Assembly: GCA_002729015.1 (NCBI GenBank)
Contig: PBVO01000122.1
Span: 1 to 37,164, forward strand
Length of the DNA stretch: 37,164 nt
Source: Candidatus Poribacteria bacterium
GTDB lineage: Bacteria > Poribacteria > WGA-4E > UBA9662
Reading direction: 5' to 3'
Shown: piece after piece, positions 8,578 through 16,534 of the stretch
Layout of the letters: each line of letters starts with the position of its first letter
Position numbering within the stretch: the stretch's first letter is position 1
Notes under the pieces: model-generated
Database searches by the model: none
Seen by the model: the letters and a program-made list of their open reading frames with translations, nothing else
Told to the model about the DNA's origin: nothing
Position numbers and translations under genes: made by a program

Positions 8578-9369
8578 TCATTCTGAATGCGGCCCAGTCT
8601 GGGTGTATTGCCTCAGTAGAGCTGCTATCTGAAGGTTATCTATAGCCATTGCATTTTCGTAGTGCGATTTTTGGTTATAGTAGTCCCTTGAATGGGGGTT
8701 TGCACCATATTTTAACAGTAGAGCAACGCGTGATTGGAAATTTTCCTTCACTGCATATCCTAACAAAAAATCGAGCATTCCATATTGACCGTCTGCATCC
8801 CAATTAATCTTATGCTGCGCATCTAGCCCATATTCGAGTAGCAATTTTATCGTTTCATCATCTTTATTGAACATTCGATTATAGAGCGCCTGCCCATCGT
8901 TGGGATTTGCGCCTGAATCCAACAACAATCTGGCTAATTCAAAACTGTACTGATGTGGTGGTTGGTTAACCGGCCCACGTTCACCTTCACCCAAGGCGCC
9001 GGTAATCGCGGTAAATATGGAACCATATGGGTAAGTAAAGTTTGTATTGGGATCGGCCCCAAATTCTAATAACAATTTTGCCGTCTTTAGACTGTTGTAG
9101 CCAGTAGATGAACTAATGACTCTCCCATAACACAAGTAGAGTAGCGGATCCCACTCTCGTGGACCACCCTTTTGTCTCACTAACAACGGATCTGTTTGTA
9201 GATGACGTCTCACGGTATCTACATCACCAATAACGGAAGCCGTATAAATATCTGGTTCCAGTCGATCTCCATGCAGATCTAACATGGATTGGGCCTCCGC
9301 ATATCTATCTACACAATCTTGATCTGTATATTCTAAACAAGCTAAGGTTAAAAATTTATCTGTTATCAT
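8578..9369 (-). CDS. Ankyrin-repeat protein
   Basis: 263 residues built mainly of ankyrin repeats. Repeat cores are visible at TAKLLLEFGADPNTNFTY, ELARLLLDSGANPNDGQAL, ETIKLLLEYGLDAQHK and RVALLLKYGANPHSRD, with a final IAALLRQYTQ helix. The N-terminal part (YTASVIGDVDTVRRHLQTDPLLV) is the capping repeat common in bacterial ankyrin proteins, followed by DPLLYLCYGR. No signal peptide or membrane segment is seen, so it should be cytoplasmic unless exported by another route. It starts 17 nt after the stop of the second ankyrin gene and very likely shares its transcript. Ankyrin proteins bind other proteins; the partner here is unknown. Sponge symbionts and Poribacteria are reported to be rich in them. 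Confidence 0.9.
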   Translation of the reverse strand: MITDKFLTLACLEYTDQDCVDRYAEAQSMLDLHGDRLEPDIYTASVIGDVDTVRRHLQTDPLLVRQKGGPREWDPLLYLCYGRVISSSTGYNSLKTAKLLLEFGADPNTNFTYPYGSIFTAITGALGEGERGPVNQPPHQYSFELARLLLDSGANPNDGQALYNRMFNKDDETIKLLLEYGLDAQHKINWDADGQYGMLDFLLGYAVKENFQSRVALLLKYGANPHSRDYYNQKSHYENAMAIDNLQIAALLRQYTQTGPHSE

Positions 9370-9386
9370 GAATCAATAATTAGAGC

Positions 9387-9971
9387 TCATTTGGTTTCTG
9401 TAGCTTCAGCACCAATGGAGGTTAAATAGGTGATGGCTCCCGTATTACCTGATTCTAAAGCTATCTTCAGTGGGGTTCTGTTTTTATAGTGTCGAGAATC
9501 ATTAGGATTCGCACCTGCTTCGACCAAAATTTTCAGTACAGCAGCATACTGATCTTCTTTTCCTTCTCCTCTGGCTGATCCTCCCCAAGCTGCAGCATGT
9601 AGGCAATCTAGCGAATTAGCACTGGCTCCTAAACTCAGCAGTAGATGAATGGTATCAACGCGCGCGTTGTTGGCTGCCCACGACAGTACCGATCGATACC
9701 AGTTGGCCTTACTCGCATTGACATCAGCACCAAAACGCACTAATTCTCGAACTAGATTCAGCTTGCCGTCGTTGGCTGCATAGTGTAGAGCTGTACTACC
9801 TCTCACGAAGGGGTTTCCTTGTTCGTCCGGCCCGACCCATTCGAGGGTTGCAATCTGGGAATGATCATTTAAGATCTGGATACCCAACGCTTCCTTTTCT
9901 TGATCATATTTTGTGGCCAACAGTTTATAGAATGGATCGTTTTCATGATGTACCTGATTCTCTTGAGTCAT
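9387..9971 (-). CDS. Ankyrin-repeat protein
   Basis: 194 residues with about four ankyrin repeats: GSTALHYAANDGKLNLVREL, SVLSWAANNARVDTIHLLL, DCLHAAAWGGSARGEGKEDQ (repeat with a small insertion) with LKILVEAGANPND, and RTPLKIALESGNTGAITYL. The N-terminal 45 residues are not ankyrin: acidic and charged, ending in a WVGPDEQGNP link. No signal peptide. Its ATG at 9969-9971 is preceded by GAGGATAAAGAG. It is the first gene of a two-gene ankyrin unit, 17 nt before the next, and sits 27 nt after a decayed ankyrin gene on the same strand. Function beyond protein binding cannot be read from the sequence. Confidence 0.9.
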   Translation of the reverse strand: MTQENQVHHENDPFYKLLATKYDQEKEALGIQILNDHSQIATLEWVGPDEQGNPFVRGSTALHYAANDGKLNLVRELVRFGADVNASKANWYRSVLSWAANNARVDTIHLLLSLGASANSLDCLHAAAWGGSARGEGKEDQYAAVLKILVEAGANPNDSRHYKNRTPLKIALESGNTGAITYLTSIGAEATETK

Positions 9972-9998
9972 TTTTCTCTTTATCCTCTATTTTCTGGC

Positions 9999-10234
9999 TT
10001 ACACTAGACTAGCATTTATAGTCGGGTGTCCAGTAGAGGGCAAATAAATGCTTCCACCTTTCCCCTGAAAACCAATATCAGCAAATGAACCACCATTGTT
10101 AACGATGTGATCAGCAACACTGTTTGGGTTAAATTCAATGACTAAAGATAAATCCCCCAGGGTAGCTGCTAGAAATATACCGGTGTTGCACCACGATCTA
10201 GTAAAAGTCGCGCAACATCAGTGGCAGAGTTAAT
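9999..10234 (-). pseudogene. Frameshifted remnant of an ankyrin-repeat gene
   Basis: Minus-strand reading gives INSATDVARLLLDRGATP, an ankyrin repeat end, which hits a stop; shifting frame continues it as IFLAATLGDLSLVIEF, then SFADIGFQGKGGSIYLPS, up to a TAA at 9999-10001. The two pieces join end to end, so a frameshift split one gene. The G-F-Q-G-K-G-G-x-I-Y-L pattern is one I associate with a class of bacterial ankyrin proteins, but that is recall, not a search. No start codon or upstream part remains; the glycosidase-like gene ends at 10261, right beside the break. The remainder of 9972-10260 shows nothing else. Confidence 0.6.
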
Positions 10235-10260
10235 CTATAACAAATTTAAAATTGCTGTTT

Positions 10261-12357
10261 CTATCTAATAACAAACCACGTATAGGAATTTGCTGGTACC
10301 TCTACTAGCAATTCAATGCAAAAACAACGGTCAAGTCGGTGAATAACTGGTGGCTGGTCTTGACAGCTTACCTCAGCTGAATCAGTTAAGCCTGTGTAAT
10401 AAAGTGGTAAATAAATCTCTTGCTTAATGGAATTAGGAGTTGGATTAAAGACTGATAAAAATCCTTTTTCATCCAGGTCCGAATTCACGTGTAGCATGTA
10501 GTCGAGAGTCCGGCCGTTTGCTCGACGTAAGTGAATTAAGTCAGATTCCAAAATGTGCCTATATTTTTTGTACAGGTCTACTAAACGTTTAACCATATCT
10601 CTCGTTTGCTCTGTATCGTATAGCCGTAACCCACGGTACACCGCTTGCACTCCTTGCAGAAGGTTACTAGCTAACATGATCTCATAGTGATCCAGATGAT
10701 CCTCTAAAGGTTCAATAGTAGCATCAGCACCTCCACCATGGTACTGCGTTAGTGGCACAAACATCCATCCCATGCTAGGTGTTTTTTGCCATGTGCCATC
10801 GAAGATATTCTGGCGAGTATGAATCTGCTGTTGTATCCGTGGAAGAGACCAATTAACTTCTCGGTAACCCATCCCAGCCTCGTTAGCCCCACTAAGATAG
10901 TAGTAGTCTGGTACACGAATATAAATCCCTTTTTCTCTCTGCGACTTATAAAAATCAGTGATGATTCGCCATTGAACCCACTGTGAGTCTATAGAACCTT
11001 TTTGAAGGGGTAATCGTTCTGCCGCATCAATATCCCCAGGATACGAGCCATCGTGTGTAAACTGGAGGAAACCTGTATTTTCGAAGAAAGTTCGTAAGCG
11101 GTGAAAGTAAGTTTGACCCCAATTTGAAGCTAAGGCTGGACAGTAACCGTGTGTCTGACCTCCCGGTTCACCTGTTTTTGGATTAACAATATTCTCTCTA
11201 TCTGGTTGTATACGCCGACTCGACAGTAGAGAATATCCTCCTATAGCAATACCTTTATCCGTCGCGTAATCAACGAATGATCGGTACTTTTGGTAATTTT
11301 TATCGGAATTGTCTTCCATATCTATACCACTACCAAAACTGAGGCTCAGCATCTCAAATCCGCATTCACTGGCTTGATCAATAGCTCGATAAACCGTTTC
11401 TGAGTCAGTACTTACAACGTGTAGAATAAGTGGGTTTTCCGTTACCCAAGGAGCAATAGTCCGATATAGTTTTTTCAGAGCTAGCCCACATCGCTCTCGA
11501 TCAGTGCTATCGTAAACTAATTCAAAGGTATGAAAAGATTCCCACGTTTGGCCTACGGCCAAATCCTGATTTGGACCTAATTGTGGTTTTACATGTAGTA
11601 GGCAAGGATTCTGTAAATCATAGTTGACCTGTGTCTTAAAATCAATATCCGTTAGCCAATGTATGCTGTGCCGGCTGCTATTCTTATGTGAAAAACCACC
11701 AAATGCATAATCTGTTTCTACATGTATATTCGGAGGTGCAATCGGTACTTCTCTCCACTCAACTGGATCTTCATAGGGGGTTAAGGCTAATATCTCTGAC
11801 ACGAACTGGTCAATCACAAAAGGCCGTGTGCCGTGGTTTTCTACCGTTAGCCATTTAGATAAAGCTGGTATACCATCGTAAAGTTCATAATGAACGGTTA
11901 ATTCAAAATATGGATCAGGAGATAAGAATTCGAACGATAATCTGATACCTTTGGGTGGCCAATCAGAATTTGGCGCGTGGTGGCGATTTTTGGGCCAACC
12001 GAATCGAGGGATTGGTTGGCTAACGTCCCAGTTAGATAATTTTAGCGCAGATGGTTCGACAACCAATTCTTCAATGATTGATTCAGTTAAGTAAGCCAAG
12101 TTAGATTGGCCCATCAGGCCACCAACCTGATAGGTCTCACCGTTGATTGTTACTTCAGCTTCCGGTTTGACTGCCCTCAGGAGCGTCTCGCCAGTCATGA
12201 GATTATCAAAAGATATACAAGCCAAATTTGGCTCTAATTTCCATCCCCTACTAATCAAACCGTTGGTCAAAAATAGTCGTGAACCAACATGATCTACGGA
12301 GGCCTTAAAAGATTTGCTATTAATTATCCAATCTGTAGACCGTAGGCAAGTAAGCAT
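10261..12357 (-). CDS. Large glycosidase-like protein (alpha-galactosidase-like layout)
   Basis: 698 residues. Residues 1-300 look like a beta-sandwich domain (TNGLISRGWKLEPNLACISF, then FELTVHYELYDGIPALSKWL), as in the N-terminal domain of GH36-type alpha-galactosidases. Residues 300-600 look like a TIM barrel: FEMLSLSFGSGIDME at 335-349, GIAIGGYSLLSSRR at 369-382, FLQFTHDGSYPGD at 430-442 with D436 as the candidate nucleophile, and a long aromatic stretch near DGTWQKTPSMGWMFVP. A short beta domain closes the protein. No signal peptide is seen. I cannot place it in a named GH family with certainty; alpha-galactosidase-like is an inference from domain order. The DUF58 gene lies 64 nt upstream on the same strand. 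ATG start with GAGGT 10 nt upstream. Confidence 0.65.
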   Translation of the reverse strand: MLTCLRSTDWIINSKSFKASVDHVGSRLFLTNGLISRGWKLEPNLACISFDNLMTGETLLRAVKPEAEVTINGETYQVGGLMGQSNLAYLTESIIEELVVEPSALKLSNWDVSQPIPRFGWPKNRHHAPNSDWPPKGIRLSFEFLSPDPYFELTVHYELYDGIPALSKWLTVENHGTRPFVIDQFVSEILALTPYEDPVEWREVPIAPPNIHVETDYAFGGFSHKNSSRHSIHWLTDIDFKTQVNYDLQNPCLLHVKPQLGPNQDLAVGQTWESFHTFELVYDSTDRERCGLALKKLYRTIAPWVTENPLILHVVSTDSETVYRAIDQASECGFEMLSLSFGSGIDMEDNSDKNYQKYRSFVDYATDKGIAIGGYSLLSSRRIQPDRENIVNPKTGEPGGQTHGYCPALASNWGQTYFHRLRTFFENTGFLQFTHDGSYPGDIDAAERLPLQKGSIDSQWVQWRIITDFYKSQREKGIYIRVPDYYYLSGANEAGMGYREVNWSLPRIQQQIHTRQNIFDGTWQKTPSMGWMFVPLTQYHGGGADATIEPLEDHLDHYEIMLASNLLQGVQAVYRGLRLYDTEQTRDMVKRLVDLYKKYRHILESDLIHLRRANGRTLDYMLHVNSDLDEKGFLSVFNPTPNSIKQEIYLPLYYTGLTDSAEVSCQDQPPVIHRLDRCFCIELLVEVPANSYTWFVIR

Positions 12358-12421
12358 GATCGGTTTTACCTCAGCTTTCCCGTGCTCTCATATGAGTAAA
12401 ATCAATTAATTGGTAAAAATT

Positions 12422-13300
12422 TTAAATAGTGTCAATTAACCCAACTTTTCGGAGATCTTCTAGTATAATTTGCTCCAATGAGTTTTGGTTATTAGTTTGC
12501 AAATAAGTAATACTATGTTTCTGACAGAAGTTCTGTATCTGGTTGAGGAAATGTTCCAAGTTTTTCCTATAGGTAGACAAGGATCTTTGTGTAACTGAGA
12601 CATCTTTACTTTTCTGAGTTTCGACATCAACCAATTGAGCCTCTCCGGAAAGGTCTGGGTCTAGTTCCTCTGATGACAAAATCTGGATCAGTATTACTTC
12701 GAATTTCTGGCCAACTAGTAAAGTGAGCATGTCTTGGTATGCTGAGTGATCAAAAAAATCAGAAATTAGAATTACTAAACCTGGTTGGTTTAGTTCAGTA
12801 AACTGCTGTAGGCATGCGGCTAAGTCCAAAGAGCCCAAGTTTGACAAGCCTGCCATTGCGGAAGCTGATAGATGAAAAAATTCAGGTAACCCGTAAATGG
12901 CAGAAGAAATCGGGGTCAAATTCTCTTGGCAGGCATATAACTGAACATGATCGCTATTGTTTAGTACTACGTAGCTAAGTGCAAGAGCAATATTTCTGGC
13001 TAAGTCAATTTTTTTTGGTGTGCCAAAGTCCATTGAAATACTACCATCAATTAACAGAGAAACTGTCAGGTCAGATTCAAATTGAAAAACCTTGACAAAA
13101 CTACGTCCTGAACGAGCATACAGATTCCAATCAACATGGCTAAGCTCGTCCCCTGGCTGATACGCTCGATAATCAGCAAATTCTAAACCAGAGCCATGCA
13201 TGGTACTTTGATGTTCTCCTTTAAACTTGCTACTAAAGCAAGATTTGGATTGTAACTTTAGCCGACTTAGTTGGGCTAGAAGTTCTTTAGGCAGACTCAC
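12422..13300 (-). CDS. DUF58 protein with von Willebrand A-type domain
   Basis: 292 residues. The family hallmark is plain: GSGLEFADYRAYQPGDELSH followed by VDWNLYARSGRSFVKVF (about 36-72). Next is a vWA-like fold with a metal-site motif LLIDGSISMDFG, D85-x-S87-x-S89. DUF58 proteins are usually encoded next to a MoxR AAA+ ATPase and vWA membrane proteins and are thought to act in metalloprotein or envelope maturation. None of those partners is in view, so this is an orphan copy; it lacks membrane segments. The GTG at 13298-13300 is the start, with GAGG about 14 nt away. It may be co-transcribed with the glycosidase-like gene 64 nt downstream. Confidence 0.9.
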   Translation of the reverse strand: MSLPKELLAQLSRLKLQSKSCFSSKFKGEHQSTMHGSGLEFADYRAYQPGDELSHVDWNLYARSGRSFVKVFQFESDLTVSLLIDGSISMDFGTPKKIDLARNIALALSYVVLNNSDHVQLYACQENLTPISSAIYGLPEFFHLSASAMAGLSNLGSLDLAACLQQFTELNQPGLVILISDFFDHSAYQDMLTLLVGQKFEVILIQILSSEELDPDLSGEAQLVDVETQKSKDVSVTQRSLSTYRKNLEHFLNQIQNFCQKHSITYLQTNNQNSLEQIILEDLRKVGLIDTI

Positions 13301-13822
13301 GAAAAAATTTTTGCCTCATTTTAATACTATTTTTATTTTTTCAGAAATATCAGAGACAAAGTGCATTCAGTATGCATTACACCATCTGTCGCATTAGTAT
13401 GGGGAACATTGAAATTGCTGAGTATATGAAACCAATACGGCTCAAAATGTCTTTTTTAAATCTGGAAAGCCATTTCAAACAAGTATTATTGTGCTTCGAA
13501 CAATACTAAATTCTGCACCAAATTACCATTTACATGAAACTTAGGTCTGGTTAGAGAATATATAGTCAAAAACATTCTTGGTCTGTTTTTTCTATTAATT
13601 AGACCCAGTGATCTTAAGCATAAGACAAGAGTATGAAAATACCCAACAAACCACCACAGTTTTCGAAACAAAATCTCTTATTCTTACTTGTAGTGAGACT
13701 GAGAGATAATAAAGAGTCTAACCTGCAAATTCCGGAAATCAAAAGGCTAGATCAGGAAGAGAAACTCATAAGGGATATCTAATAGTTCTTGTCGGGATTC
13801 AACTAATTCATCATTCACAATT
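13301..13822. other. Gene-free stretch, AT-rich
   Basis: About 520 bases between the DUF58 start and the remnant at 13823. Short open frames occur on the minus strand (for example 13486-13671) but none has recognisable protein character or a convincing start. Near 13745-13822, one minus frame reads KLIKIVNDELVESRQELLDI before a stop, which may be more decayed coding sequence. No tRNA, strong hairpin terminator or repeat was seen. The part next to 13300 should hold the DUF58 promoter. Confidence 0.4.
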
Positions 13823-13911
13823 TTAATTAGCTTTTTTGGCTTCGGTTACACAACAAGTACACCGATACTTTTCTTGCAACTTTATTTGGCGTACGTGTTG
13901 AACTTCGAAGA
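13823..13911 (-). pseudogene. Possible remnant of an IS66-type transposase zinc-binding region
   Basis: A minus-strand frame, open from the stop of the isomerase gene down to a TAA at 13823-13825, reads FEVQHVRQIKLQEKYRCTCC then VTEAKKAN. The pattern hydrophobic-HVR-x-KYxCxCC is what I recall from the zinc-binding segment of IS66 family transposases, where it is followed by PKP; a PKPKK is present in a neighbouring frame. No start, no inverted repeats and no further transposase motifs are seen. This rests on pattern memory alone. Confidence 0.2.
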
Positions 13912-14724
13912 CTAACTTTGAGCAAAAAGTGGTTGCAAATATTGAATTGACTGATCCAGCCATTTACGTAGATCATCCAGCGAGCGGTGTGGAGTTGAAT
14001 GTAAATCCAACATAGCCATTGAGGCGTTACTAATATCAGATGCAACTTCGGCTAGAGCTTCAAACTCAATATCTCCTTGTCCCGGGATTTGTTGATCATC
14101 CAACGTTGGCATTTGTCCTCGCTGACAATCTCGGAGGCTAAAACAACAAACAAAATCCTTCAATCGATCTAAGCTCTCAATAGGATCGAGTTCAGGTTCT
14201 GCGAACCATAGCTGGCTTGCGTCGAAGTTAATGCCGACCCAATCTGAGTCAACTGACTGTGTAAACTTGGTTGCTGTTTCCAACGAATACACTGACTTAC
14301 CAAAATAAGGCTTGATCATGATTTTGATTTCAGCTTGGGCTGCCAGAAGGGAACTACGATTTACTGCATTCAGCATCCAACTAAACGCTTCATCATTGTC
14401 AGACAATCCGGCTGATTCAATAGCGATTGCTCGCAATCCCATCATGTGGCAAACTTCAACTACTCTATCAAACTCAGGACTACCAATTTCGATCCCGAAA
14501 GTCCCACTCAAAGATCCAATCTTTAGACCAAAAAGCGAAATTTTTCTTTTCAGGTCAGTATAGTATGACGAAGGGCGTCCTAGTTGGATCAATGGGTGGC
14601 TCAGAGGTCCTACTGGCTGTGAAAAAAGATCAATATTTTCATAGCCAGCTTCCACGATAAGAGGTAAAATTTCGTCTAGAGAATGACCAGCAAAAAGTTG
14701 TGTGTTACAGCCCAAAATAGCCAT
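13912..14724 (-). CDS. Sugar phosphate isomerase/epimerase-like protein (xylose isomerase-like TIM barrel)
   Basis: 270 residues with the AP-endonuclease-2/xylose-isomerase fold pattern: an N-terminal beta-alpha unit ILGCNTQLFAGHSLDEILPL, then AGYENIDLFSQPVG, FGLKIGSLSGTFGIEIGSP, LRAIAIESAG, and VGINFDASQLWFAEPELDP (residues about 160-180), with SLRDCQRGQMP and GQGDIEFEALAE near the end. Such proteins bind divalent metal and isomerise or epimerise sugars or inositol derivatives; the exact substrate is not visible. No signal peptide. Its ATG immediately follows the TAG of the upstream GNAT gene (no spacer), so translation is probably coupled and the two are one operon. Confidence 0.85.
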   Translation of the reverse strand: MAILGCNTQLFAGHSLDEILPLIVEAGYENIDLFSQPVGPLSHPLIQLGRPSSYYTDLKRKISLFGLKIGSLSGTFGIEIGSPEFDRVVEVCHMMGLRAIAIESAGLSDNDEAFSWMLNAVNRSSLLAAQAEIKIMIKPYFGKSVYSLETATKFTQSVDSDWVGINFDASQLWFAEPELDPIESLDRLKDFVCCFSLRDCQRGQMPTLDDQQIPGQGDIEFEALAEVASDISNASMAMLDLHSTPHRSLDDLRKWLDQSIQYLQPLFAQS

Positions 14725-15252
14725 CTAATTCAATTCTTCGTCGACGTTTTGCAGCGTATTGTCCAAAGGCAAACGCTTACCCATCATTATCCATTCGTCG
14801 GAATAACCAAGCTTATGGTAAAAATTGATCGCTCGTTGATTGTAGGAGCTGACATTTAGCATCATGAACTCATGACCCATCCTTTTAACGTAGCCTTCGG
14901 CAGCCTCAATCAGGGCTGTAGCTACGGCTCCCCCCCAGTAGTCTTCCTCAACTGCTAAATCACATAAAAAACCTTGTCGCTCCGGCCGAAAATCGTCCTT
15001 AGCTTCAGCAATTACTATTACATAACCGATTGGCTGATCTTGTTCATCCACGGCAACGTAAGTCCTAGAGATGGGAACATTCTGTAAAAAAACAACCTTC
15101 TCGTTATACCAATTTTCCATGCGCTCGATCTGCTGACTTTGAGTTAGTTCAGCTAATCTTTGACGAGGAATACTCGCAGTAAGCTGCGAGCGGCGGATGC
15201 GGTCTAGGTGTGGCTGGTCTGCAGATTCAAAAACTCTAATATTGAAATTCAT
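14725..15252 (-). CDS. GNAT-family N-acetyltransferase
   Basis: 175 residues. The acetyl-CoA-binding part is CDLAVEEDYWGGAVATALIE (about 106-125), where the usual Q/R-x-x-G-x-G/A loop is represented by YWGGAVA, followed by LNVSSYNQRAINFYHKLGY, the typical alpha4-beta7 end of GNAT proteins. The N-terminus (MNFNIRVFESADQPHLDRIR) is standard. The final residues differ from known antibiotic-modifying enzymes and I cannot name a substrate. The ATG at 15250-15252 has an AGGA site about 9 nt upstream. It abuts the isomerase-like gene and points away from the SUMF1-like gene, so 15253-15417 is a divergent promoter region. Confidence 0.9.
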   Translation of the reverse strand: MNFNIRVFESADQPHLDRIRRSQLTASIPRQRLAELTQSQQIERMENWYNEKVVFLQNVPISRTYVAVDEQDQPIGYVIVIAEAKDDFRPERQGFLCDLAVEEDYWGGAVATALIEAAEGYVKRMGHEFMMLNVSSYNQRAINFYHKLGYSDEWIMMGKRLPLDNTLQNVDEELN

Positions 15253-15333
15253 TTAATCCAATCCTACAAAAGAATTCGATCACTTGTCAAGCCAAAATAA
15301 AGGCTGAGTACTAAGAACAGAAGAGTCGTGTAA

Positions 15334-15362
15334 TTGAAACTGTTATTAGACTATGATAGAAT
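15334..15362 (+). promoter_or_regulatory. Sigma-70-type promoter for the SUMF1-like gene and metG
   Basis: TTGAAA at 15334-15339 and TAGAAT at 15357-15362 are separated by exactly 17 bases, each five of six consensus bases. Transcription would begin near 15369, giving a leader of about 49 nt before the ATG at 15418. A start at the earlier in-frame GTG (15379) would leave only about 10 nt. Confidence 0.6.
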
Positions 15363-15417
15363 AATCACTTAGGGCTTCGTGAGAAAAATACAAACAACTG
15401 CGCAGGATAATTGTGGA

Positions 15418-16518
15418 ATGAAAAATCGGACACTTTTCCTCTGGCTGTCTATTTGGGCGGCTTTATTTCTTTTTGTCGACCAAGTTGATAGTCGCCCGGC
15501 TGTGACTCGAGTTACGGTTCGACCCCGAGAAGATGGTCTTGTGGAAATCGCCTACGATGTGGAGGCCAAAAGCCATTTAGCAGTAACAGTTCGAGTCTCG
15601 AATGATAGTGGTGTGTCTTACAAAGTACCAGTTCAGCTAGGTAGTCTAACGGGTGATGTTGGAGACAATGTAAAGCCAGGTGACGGGAAAAAAATTTTAT
15701 GGAATGCCTTGGCAGATCAGCCGAATATCAATAGCTCTGGCTATCGAGTCAAAGTTATAGCGGCTGAACAAGTTGATGGAATGGTACTCGTCCCAGGTGG
15801 TACTTTTATGATGGGTAATAACCAAGGATTGCTGGACGAGCAACCAGCCCGGGAAGTCAGTGTTGACACGTTCTTAATCGACAAATACGAAGTAACCAAT
15901 CAACAGTTTGCTCGATTTCTAAATGCAAACGGAAAGAATGAAGACGAAGATGGAAATATGCTAGTTGACTTGACCGACCCCGATGTCCGTTTGCTAACAA
16001 TTGATGGTCAATTTCGGGCATCTACTGTTTTTGCCGATCATCCGGTTACAGAAGTAACTTGGTATGGAGCTACTGCCTATGCTAAATGGGCCGGTAAGCG
16101 GCTACCCACGGAGGCTGAATGGGAATATGCCGCCCGTGGATACGACGAGCGCATCTACCCCTGGGGGGATGTGGAAATAACTTACCAATACACCAACTAT
16201 CAAGGAAATTTAGGCAACACTGAAAAGGTCTATCAGTACCCAAAAGGTCGTAGTCCATTTGGCTTATATAACATGAGCGGGAATGTTTGGGAGTGGGTGG
16301 TTGATGCCTACGATGCTGATTTCTATAGCTTGGCCCCGAGTAGCAAAAACCCAGTTAATACCTCCGACTTTTCCAACCCGGTAAATAGAGTCTTGCGTGG
16401 TGGGTCGTGGTACAGTTCTGCGAAAGAAGTAACTTGTACAAATCGATCGTATCAACCCCCGAGTGAAGCAGGTAATAGTATTGGTTTTCGCTGTGCAGCT
16501 TCAATTGATCTGAACTAA
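15418..16518 (+). CDS. Secreted SUMF1-like (formylglycine-generating-enzyme fold) protein
   Basis: 366 residues. MKNRTLFLWLSIWAALFLFV is a signal peptide, so it is exported. A first beta domain (about 25-115, AVTRVTVRPREDGLVEIAYD) is followed by the FGE-sulfatase domain: MVLVPGGTFMMG, HPVTEVTWYGATAYAKWAGK with RLPTEAEWEYAARG, LYNMSGNVWEWV, and RVLRGGSWYSS to GFRCA. True formylglycine-generating enzymes use two cysteines in a C-x-R-S-Y-C setting; here the region reads CTNRSYQ, so the second Cys is Gln and oxidase activity is unlikely. It more likely binds ligand or serves another role of this fold. I start at the ATG rather than the earlier GTG because of the signal peptide and promoter spacing. 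metG follows 16 nt downstream. Confidence 0.9.
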   Translation: MKNRTLFLWLSIWAALFLFVDQVDSRPAVTRVTVRPREDGLVEIAYDVEAKSHLAVTVRVSNDSGVSYKVPVQLGSLTGDVGDNVKPGDGKKILWNALADQPNINSSGYRVKVIAAEQVDGMVLVPGGTFMMGNNQGLLDEQPAREVSVDTFLIDKYEVTNQQFARFLNANGKNEDEDGNMLVDLTDPDVRLLTIDGQFRASTVFADHPVTEVTWYGATAYAKWAGKRLPTEAEWEYAARGYDERIYPWGDVEITYQYTNYQGNLGNTEKVYQYPKGRSPFGLYNMSGNVWEWVVDAYDADFYSLAPSSKNPVNTSDFSNPVNRVLRGGSWYSSAKEVTCTNRSYQPPSEAGNSIGFRCAASIDLN

Positions 16519-16534
16519 AGGATAGACCCACGTT

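Noticed and set aside
8047..9971. Kinase, VOC and ankyrin genes as a new defence system
   Set aside because: No nuclease, membrane effector or other defence partner, the spacing is not tight, and ankyrin genes are common in this type of genome.
13486..13671. Minus-strand open frame of 61 codons in the gene-free stretch
   Set aside because: No convincing start or family resemblance; AT-rich DNA easily gives such frames.
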